Part shown: positions 56,585 through 64,000 of the stretch, one piece after another
Layout of the letters: each line of letters opens with the position of its first letter
Position numbering within the stretch: position 1 is the stretch's first letter
Origin: Congeria kusceri
Lineage: Eukaryota; Mollusca; Bivalvia; Myida; Dreissenidae
Direction of reading: 5' to 3'
Length of the DNA: 64,000 bases
NCBI GenBank assembly: GCA_027627225.1
Contig: JAPFQT010000159.1
Coordinates: forward strand, 310,001-374,000
Notes under the pieces: model-generated
Told to the model about the DNA's origin: nothing
The model's database searches: none
What the model saw: only the letters and a program-made list of their open reading frames with translations
Made by a program: the position numbers and the translations under genes

Positions 56585-56975
56585 CAACACATATGCTTTG
56601 TGCACGACTAGCGCTCTAACACACTTAGTTTATAAAGAACTATCGCTCTGACACACTTAGTTTATCCAAGACTAGAGCTCTAACACAATTAGTTTATCCA
56701 AGACTAGCACTCTCTCACACTTAGTTTATCCAAGACTAGCACTCTCACACACTTAGTTTATAAAAGACTAGCGCTCTCACACACTTAGTTTATAAAAGAC
56801 TAGCGCTCTATCACACTTAGTTTATAAAAGACTAGCACTCTCACACACTTAGTTTATCCAAGACTAGCGCTCTCACACACTTAGTTTGTCCACGACTAGC
56901 GCTCTCACACACTTAGTTTATCCAAGACTAGAGCTATCACACACTTCATTTGTCCAAGACTAGTGCTCCAACACA
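56585..56975. repeat. 32-bp minisatellite continuing from the 28-bp array
   Basis: The unit is GACTAGCGCTCTCACACACT plus TAGTTTATAAAA or TAGTTTATCCAA, about 12 copies. It shares GACTAGCGCT with the 28-bp unit but has a longer, hairpin-free second half. Confidence 0.9.
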
Positions 56976-57011
56976 ATTTGTAGGTACACGAATAGCAATC
57001 TGTAGGACCAT

Positions 57012-57235
57012 ATTTTTCACAAATCATATTTTTACACATGTGAAAAATAGGATCTCAATTCTCACAAATGTGAAAAATAGGATCTCATTCTTCACACATC
57101 ACAATCTCATTCTTCACATTTTTTTTATCCTTTCCAGTTTTTGATATGCACTAAAATCGTATTCTTCACACATGAAAAAGTGTTCAAATTTTCCAAAAAG
57201 TGAATTTTGCTACATCATAATCCTATTTTTCACGT
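57012..57235. repeat. TTCACAnATGTGAAAAATAGGATCT motif cluster
   Basis: The palindromic CACATGTGAAAAATAGGATC type recurs three to four times, with TCATTCTTCACAC between. Related copies lie at 58020-58090. Non-coding. Confidence 0.7.
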
Positions 57236-57263
57236 TGTATGTGCCCGAAAACAACGGGGTGAT

Positions 57264-57468
57264 TTACGGAACGGTATGCATGGTATGATATGGCACGGTA
57301 CCAGATGGTTGTGTACGGTACGGATTGGTATGGGATGGTCAGGCATGGCATGGCATGTATGGTATGGTTTGTTATGCTATGGTATGGAAATCTACGGTGC
57401 GGTACGATTTGCTGCGGTACGATAAAATAGGAAGGTACGATACGGTACGCTACTGTACTGTCCAAATG
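57264..57468. repeat. Degenerate pentanucleotide tract (TATGG / TACGG)
   Basis: Runs such as GGTATGGTATGG, GGCATGGCATGGCATG and GGTACGATACGGTACG follow a five-base period with many substitutions. Frames through it on both strands are by-products. Confidence 0.9.
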
Positions 57469-57799
57469 CATGTACCAACATGTGCCTAGGTTCTAATTAG
57501 GTCATTATAATACCGTCCGTGTATACGTATATTCTAGTTCGGGCAGACATATCATTATGCATTGTTATTTTCGTTTTAATAATCCAAAATAGGACTTGAG
57601 TTTGTACGTACGTTTGGATGCGTGCATTGGTTAATATTCCTCCCAAAAACGTGTATGTTCATATGGACGTAAACAAGTATGCATTTCTATCTCCTAATTA
57701 GACCGTACAAACGTACTGCCTAACGATTAAGCGCATGTATACATAAGTGGCTCCTAAACAGGGCGTAGTTTTTCATAGTGATGACAATATAGTAAACGT

Positions 57800-57945
57800 C
57801 ATGTTAACTATAACTATAATGATAATAATGTAATGATGATGACGAGAATATTTATGATGACATTGGTGACGACAGTGATGTTGTTGACGGTAATGATGAT
57901 GATGATGACGACAATAATGATTATAATGATGATGATTACTGTATA
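57800..57945. repeat. GAT/AAT trinucleotide-rich tract
   Basis: ATGATGATGACGAGAATATT and GTAATGATGATGATGATGAC mark a degenerate trinucleotide tract. Confidence 0.85.
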
Positions 57946-58190
57946 ATTGTCCCGATACAATTTCACCATAAAATATGTGAAAAATGTGATCCGTACGCAT
58001 ACCCCCTTTTTGGCCAATCTTCTTCACACTTATAAATGTGACAAATGAGATCTTATTCTTCACAGGCGTGTGAAAAATATTATTTGTGAACAAAATATTA
58101 TCCTATGACGCTCAAACATGTACGGTTTGTATCAGAATTTCAAATCCATTTAAGTACATTATAGATGAAAATGCCAGTTTATGAAAATAA

Positions 58191-58338
58191 TGATCTTGCT
58201 TATGAAGCTGTACATGCAGTGAACTGCTTGATAAACAAATTTCCTGTATGAATGATGTCATATATGATCTTGCTTATGAAGCTGTACATGCAGTGAACTG
58301 CTTGATAAACAAATTTCCTGTATGAATGATGTCATATA
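58191..58338. repeat. Recent 74-bp tandem duplication
   Basis: TGATCTTGCTTATGAAGCTG through ATGATGTCATATA occurs twice with no visible difference. Confidence 0.95.
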
Positions 58339-58573
58339 ATACTTATAAATCTATACTTATAAATACTTCAGATAAACGACTTAATACTTGTATACAACAA
58401 AAACAACAACACAACAACAACGTGATTATAAACTATTTTAGTTATTTACACATAAATGAACACAACCTTGTCATTAGTTTGAGCAAGACAAATTAAATAT
58501 CTTGCAAGTCTAAAGTGTGCGGCTTGACGATTGTAAAAAAAATAAATAAAACGTTTCTGTAAAAGATCTATTC

Positions 58574-59758
58574 CAGACAGGGGTGGATCCAGGATTTGGG
58601 GGCGTAAACTTTTGATCATGCAGTTATAATCCCTTTACGTTGTCTGTGGGTCTGCAATGATCAGCTGCAGATCCGTATCAAAGAGATCATCATCATCACC
58701 ATCATCATCATGATCATCATCATCAACTGCGCTTTAAGTCACTCATTAATTTAATACTACAGACTATTATGTTTGAAATACATGTTTGTTTCATGTGTAT
58801 GTCATGCACTTGCATTGGCAGTACATTGCCCTTGATATGATGTGCCTGTCCACTTAATGCGTGTTTGAAATTCAATTTTATATATATCATAAACATCTTT
58901 AAACATATAAACAGTGACTGGGAAACCCATGCGTAATGCGATATTTGCGCAAAAAATTCTGAAAAATCGCTAAGATGTTCATTGATGCGATTTTACGTCG
59001 CACCAAAATCTGATAGTACAAATCGAAAAACGCTGCTACAACACACAATGCTTGGTCAGGTTTGCAGTTTCTACACTAGAATTGAGATTCGATTTCATTA
59101 CACATTGAACGGGAAGTGCGAGCGTCTGCGTTATGTATTTTTCTCGATTGAGTTATCGACGTTCAAAAAACGGAATTGCTGTAAATCCCATAAATTTTTG
59201 AACAAGCACATAGATTTTTGTGGAAATGAGACATTTTCTCATATGGAACAATCCTTAAAATATGAAATCGTCAGAAATTGGAGCCAACGTTTCTGACATC
59301 CCTCTACTATATCACTGTTATCTTTTTTTTGAATACATAAAACAATATATTATTAGGTGTGATTCCTAATGGAACTCTGTACAATAAGATTGTCGATTTA
59401 GAATTTTGGGAATATAACTATTTATTGAGAAAGAACTGTTTAAACTTAAAAGAAGTCATTGATTTGACTTGAATTTCGACTTATCATATTTATTCGAACA
59501 GTATAAATGTTTTTATGTGGTATCCTGTGCCAACGGTGTTTTGCATCGGACATAAATATAATATATGGATTAAAAAAACAAAAACAATATCATCCACAAA
59601 TAAAGGTATGCATACTAATTATCATAGTTCATTGTTTTAGATGAACGTTGGTGCTGGTACTACGGCCTTCGAAATAATATGCCTATATATGTATGGCCCC
59701 GGAAGTTTTAGGGGGGTGCCAGGTGCACCCACCCCCCTCCTGGATCCGCTAGTGCCTG
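58574..59758. mobile_element. Possible hAT-like non-autonomous element
   Basis: The left end CAGACAGGGGTGGATCC and the right end GGATCCGCTAGTGCCTG (reverse complement CAGGCACTAGCGGATCC) match at 12 of 17 positions. Inner G-rich runs (TTTGGGGGCG and CACCCCCCT) also face each other. GGCGGATCC-type termini are common among hAT-like elements from general knowledge. No 8-bp target duplication is evident. The interior has an ATC microsatellite (58686-58724) and a 104-codon plus frame (58982-59296) of no recognised family. Confidence 0.45.
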
Positions 59759-59775
59759 TTTTTAAACTATATATA

Positions 59776-59986
59776 CGAGGCGTGTAGTGGGAAAACAGGG
59801 CCTAATGCACATGTGTAAAGTGTCGTCCCGGATCAGCACAGGCTCATCCGGGACGACACTTTCCGCTTTTTTGGTATTTTTTTATTAAAGGATGTCTCTT
59901 CAAAACATATCCACTGTAGGCGTAAAGTGCCGTCCTGGATTAGCCTGTGCGGACTGCATTTGGCCCGGTTCTCCCTCAAATCGCCT
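59776..59986. mobile_element. Foldback MITE, second copy (right-truncated)
   Basis: Same family as 3004-3265. The left arm has GAGGCGTGTAGTGGGAAAAC, TAATGCACATGTGTAAAGTG, TCGTCCCGGATCAGCACAGG and CTCATCCGGGACGACACTTT. Next come AAAACATATCCACTGTAGGC and TGCCGTCCTGGATTAGCCTG. The right arm is shortened, with GGCCCGGTTCTCCCTCAAAT joined close to the centre. Confidence 0.8.
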
Positions 59987-61207
59987 TATATAAATATCTG
60001 AATCCCTCTGAATTAAAAAACAACAACAACAACAAATAATAAAATGCCATACACACCCGGAAGAAAAAAAAAGAAAACAGTTATTTTCAGTTAAGGAAAA
60101 TATTTTATTGAAATATTTTGAAATACGGCCCGTGTTGTCTGTAATTATAACACTGACCAAAATGTTGTCATAATAAACACTCTGTTAAGATCAACCGTTT
60201 CTAGTACAAGTTGCAAATGTGTGTCGAATAATTTGAAAAGTTAATCAGTTAAGAGACTGCCAGTCTGGAGGTATGTCCTCGGCGTTATAATAATATTAAG
60301 CGATATTTTCTGACAAACTTGATAGATTAAAATATCGTTTTAAAATATCTTTTCATGGACAGAAATTTCATATTCAATTGTTTCTTCAAGTATTACCTGT
60401 ATTATTTTCACTAGTGAACAATAAAATGTGATAGTCAAAGCGCACGTCACATGAGTGCAGATTCTGTAATGTTACGGTGATGAAACTGTTTTAATTTTAT
60501 CATCGTGTTGGCTGAAAACTACCTGACGAAGACAACGCATGTTGTTGTCATTGTTGTTTTTAAAATTCAATATCAGGTCCAGGTATAGGATTTTAGTTCG
60601 AGGTGGCGTAAATAGTTCAGTACCTTCCAATATATTCATGTATAAAAGATATATTTTGCAAATCAATAACCAAATTAATTCGGGCGATATTATAAATAAG
60701 AAGAGGCGTTCTAGGCTTCTGTGCAAAAATATTATAGTAAGACAGGGGTTAAGCTGATACTCATTTGCTAGACTTATGTTATTCTTTCATTAAGGAGAAT
60801 GTGACAATATCCAAGTAGTTGTAAGTTAATTTTGTGCAATTTAAAAAAAATGGAATTTTACAATTAGACAATTTTACAGCAGACGTACGCAACCTCATTC
60901 CCCACCCAACCCCTCTAGATCTGCCGCTTGAGTTTTAACAAAAAATTTCAACAAGCTATGGTCGTATGTAGATGACATACATATTTTTATGTTATGTAGA
61001 ACCACAGTTACTTAAAATAATTGATGTTTTCAGTAATAGGTTACCTTCGTATCTTCCAATAATAAACATTAATTTAAAGGGATCCAGACGCTAATCCGGA
61101 TCACCACTAACTGCTAATCATGTGTTCATTGGGCAATTTCCAAACATCCTAGGAAATGTCATGTCATGTAAAACGTTTTGCGTGCTATTGCTGACAGACA
61201 GACGTAC
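59987..61207. other. Unassigned AT-rich stretch
   Basis: Opposed frames at 60472-60726 (minus) and 60539-60757 (plus) are mutual shadows. A CAACAACAACAACAA run is at about 60021. A GACAGACAGACGTAC phrase precedes copy B. No gene is seen. Confidence 0.4.
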
Positions 61208-64000
61208 AGTTGCTTACAAACAGACAAACAAATAAACCAACGGTCAATAAATAAATATAAGTAACGTGGCGGTGGTTATTATTTCTTCACTGGTGGTCAA
61301 AAACCATGAAGCTGAGCACATGTAGCTTCTCTTCAAGTGCAATGAGTACACAAATGGTTACACGATGAAATGACATAGACTTATAAGAAGTCAATACTTA
61401 GAAATAAGAAGTCACAGACCATGTGCAATATGGTACATGTACAATCAATTATAATAATTGCTATCAGAGAAAATGTGAAGAATAAGACAGAAATCAATAA
61501 ATTTCGTGAATTCGGGACCCGTCCGTCTATGTTACGAAGCGCAGCCTTGCGTAATACTAATGATAAAGAACACTTTAATATATACTCATCAACAATATTA
61601 AAGGGTCAAGGGAGTATGCCCACAAACAGGTTCACATAGGACGTAAAGATTTACCTAACATGCTGTTCACAGACGAATCCATATTTAATCTGGATTTCAG
61701 GATGGTCGTCGACGACCGTCTTGGCATAGGAACGAAATGTTTCAGAACTGCTGTTATCCTTGTGTGGGCAGGAATTGCTTGCGATAGCCGCACCGACTTG
61801 TACTTCATCCGGAACAGAGCCCTGACTGGGGAACGCTATTGGGACGACATTCTAGATCCTGTTGTATGATAATATGCTGAAGACTTTAATTACGTGTTCG
61901 TTTGATGGGAAGAAATTTCATGGCCGCAACGCGCCAGGGTGGTTACTTGCTTCGTGATAGAGCAGACAATGGAGTACATGGGCTGACCTCGGAGGTCTCT
62001 CAACATGGACCCGACAGAACATGCCTGGGACATGCTTCAGTGCCGGATGTCTAGTAGCAATCACCATCCAGAGACTCCAGCCTTGAAAACGCGTTGGTAG
62101 TGGAATGGAGGCCGATCCATCGAGCAGTCATCCTGAAGCTGATTTTGAGCTTCACTAACAGGTGCCGGGAGGTGACTCGAGCTAGAGGTGGACAAACTTA
62201 CTACTGAGTTTAAAACACCACGTGACAGAAATTGAAAAATTTACTGATGACTTTGTTACTGATGAATTCGTTACCCCACCCAGATATGCGGAAAGGTGTA
62301 TTTAGCACGTAGTCGGTTTCTTTTGCGAACTGTGAATGAGATTTCCTGTTAATATTCTAATGAACTTTGCAAACAGTATGCAATAAAAATTTGTTTATTA
62401 AAAAGTATGTTTATGCATATTTTGTTGAATATATATATTTAACCCTATAATTATTTTGCTGATTATATTCGCGTTGAGACTGTCCTGCAATTCAACGATA
62501 TCCTTGTGCACAGTGTACATGTACGGTCAGTGAAAGTTGCCTGCTCGCTCGATAACAGCAAAGCTTGAGGAACTCGTGAAAATTGCGTGTCGTGCAGGAA
62601 ATCTATTTGTGGCTTCTGGTTTTCTTTTGAGTCAAATACACTTTTTACGAGACACATGGGCCCACATTTATAAAGAATCTTAAGTAAATCTTAACTTAAA
62701 GTGAAAAATTTGCGTTTGAAACACTATGCTTGGGAACATTGGCATGCCAGATACTAAATTTTAATACATTTATAATTTATATATTTATAATTATAATTGC
62801 AACTTTGGCTATACCGTCGTTGCACAACAGATTTCCATCTAGCTTTATATTTATTCTATTACATCTTTAGGTTTATGTTAAACTTTTACTTGTTTAAATA
62901 ACAGATAGTCGACTGTGATTTCATTCGCTTTGCGCTTTCTTAAAAATATACATGATAACATGCAAGCCACCAGGGTTGAGCGGGTTTAATACAGATATTG
63001 TCAAATGAAATTTAAGCACTTTTATAATACTTTTTAACGAGACAACATGTCGCTGGTGCCACAAAAGGTTTTCAGTGATTTTTCATTTCTCATTGTATTT
63101 TAAGCATTTTTGAAGCCGAAATAAGCATTTTTGAAGCATTTGAGGTGTACTTAAGCATTTTAAGCATTCTCAGTCCATTCTCAGCACTTCTCAAGGATCA
63201 GACTGAAATTCAAGCACTTTCAGGATTCGTATGAACTCTGTTAAATCTGGTATGTGCTAGAGGGGGCGGGCGATATAGAGGGCCTTGTTCTGCTTTGAAA
63301 ATGCACGGTATCTCTAGAATGGCAAAGATGCAACTATCATATTGTTTATGCAAAAAAATGACAGCAAGTTTGTATTTGAATTATCTTTAATTTGTTATAA
63401 AAGTGTTCGCAAAAATTTGTGTTCAAAGTGATTGCATGCACGTAAGTCTAGTCACCCCCTGGCAGCGTCCAGTAAGAACAGACATGAACATAATGTGACA
63501 AAGTCCTATGTCAATAAATCACAGCATTCATAATTTCCAAAAAATATGGCCTATTTCAAGTTTGTTCCAAATATGTTCTAAATCTAATTTATCACCGGCA
63601 CTATAACAAATTCTACTGTTTTATATAAAAAATAAACTACCATTTGTAGTCCTAACAATCATAAAACCTCGACCTTTTTTTCGGACAAGTTCACAAAATT
63701 TGGCCCAGCAGAAGGTTTCATTGTCTGTGTGTTGCTGACTGGGCAAGTCCTTCAACAGTTTATTATGAACAATGGTTTATTATTGTATTACAAAAGTAAA
63801 TGGGGAAGTACATGATATCTTTCATAATCACATCCACCTCACTTGCTTGTACGATCGGTTAACGTTTCGCGATGCGTGCTGCAGCAAAACACGCTTTTAA
63901 TTCAAACGAATCATGGTACATATATAAATTTAAATGAAATGTCAACGAAAGATTAGGTTGTTTCTTTGTTGTTTTCAACAAAAAAATCCTAGCATAGATT
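61208..64000 (+). repeat. Long interspersed repeat, copy B (cut by window end)
   Basis: Aligns with 1-2659 throughout. It retains about 150 bases missing from copy A and lacks a few short pieces of it, for example near 1040. Position 64000 corresponds to about 2659 in copy A, and similarity shows no sign of ending there, so the repeat continues past the window. Confidence 0.85.
61639..62207 (+). pseudogene. Tc1/mariner-type transposase relic (central and C-terminal)
   Basis: One frame (61660-61869) reads LFTDESIFNLDFR, where FTDES holds the first catalytic aspartate of the family. It continues through VILVWAGIACDSRTDLYFIR and ALTGERYWDDILDPVV. A stop follows. After frame changes come YAEDFNYVFV, then a stop replacing the usual second-aspartate stretch, then PQRARVV, EQTMEYM, EHAWDMLQ, and near the end the shifted CREVTRARGG region, with TGA at 62205-62207. 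The N-terminal DNA-binding part is absent. Multiple stops and frameshifts make it inactive. It is longer than the copy A relic because A lost about 100 bases here. Confidence 0.82.

Noticed and set aside
57223..57471. Opposed 72- and 82-residue frames
   Set aside because: Both come from the degenerate TATGG/TACGG tract.

Overview
This window looks like intergenic or intronic DNA from a metazoan nuclear genome, most likely a bivalve mollusc and possibly a dreissenid mussel. The organism call is inference. It rests on AT-rich DNA without prokaryotic-style gene packing, on intron-like splice signals, on many Tc1/mariner relics, and on short interspersed repeats I associate from memory with bivalve genomes (a family opening AAGAGCTGTCAGAGGACAGC, and a foldback element with cores like GTCGTCCCGGATCAGC). 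No ribosomal RNA, CRISPR array, bacterial operon or intact long gene is visible. Nearly all short open frames are chance frames or by-products of tandem repeats.

Layout. 1-2659 is one copy of a long repeat carrying a decayed Tc1/mariner transposase; a second copy lies at 61208-64000 in direct orientation, offset 61207 bases. A foldback MITE (3004-3265) precedes a 63-bp satellite of about 40 units with higher-order order (4696-7223). 7335-10062 holds dispersed repeats and a 22-bp CpG-rich minisatellite. 10.4-14 kb is a mosaic of old repeats, including a Tc1/mariner relic paired with one at 28.8-29.4 kb. 14.5-17.6 kb holds a repeat shared with 33.3-34.9 kb, then a Tc1/mariner pseudogene split by a nested palindromic element (family P). 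17.7-18.6 kb is a 26-bp CpG-rich minisatellite.

The best gene candidate is at 20119-21818: four exons with good splice sites whose phases agree at the last two junctions. Its first half resembles the Mutator-like transposase domain of invertebrate transposons. Its three frame breaks all fall in A homopolymers. A shortened Ser/Leu-type tRNA relic follows at 21964.

22-31 kb holds modular hairpin repeats, a CCCTTTCC-rich block, a roughly 1-kb element with perfect 25-bp terminal inverted repeats (25202-26202), a second 22-bp array and unassigned AT-rich DNA. 31.6-33.3 kb is a 73-bp satellite of 23 copies. 33.3-45 kb carries P copies, two 26-bp arrays, a 31-bp array, a 353-bp foldback element with internal tandem modules (40238-40590) and a Pol III-like unit (43235-43306, minus). 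47-54 kb is rich in modular hairpin repeats and includes nine tandem copies of a tRNA A-box segment in front of one B box (49331-49680). 55.6-57 kb is a 28/32-bp minisatellite. 57-60 kb holds simple repeats, a hAT-like terminal-repeat element and a second foldback MITE.

The genes do not form a pathway. The window is dominated by layered mobile-element decay and tandem amplification. Its most unusual elements are the nested palindrome family P, the amplified A-box array, and the Mutator-like gene with homopolymer frame breaks.
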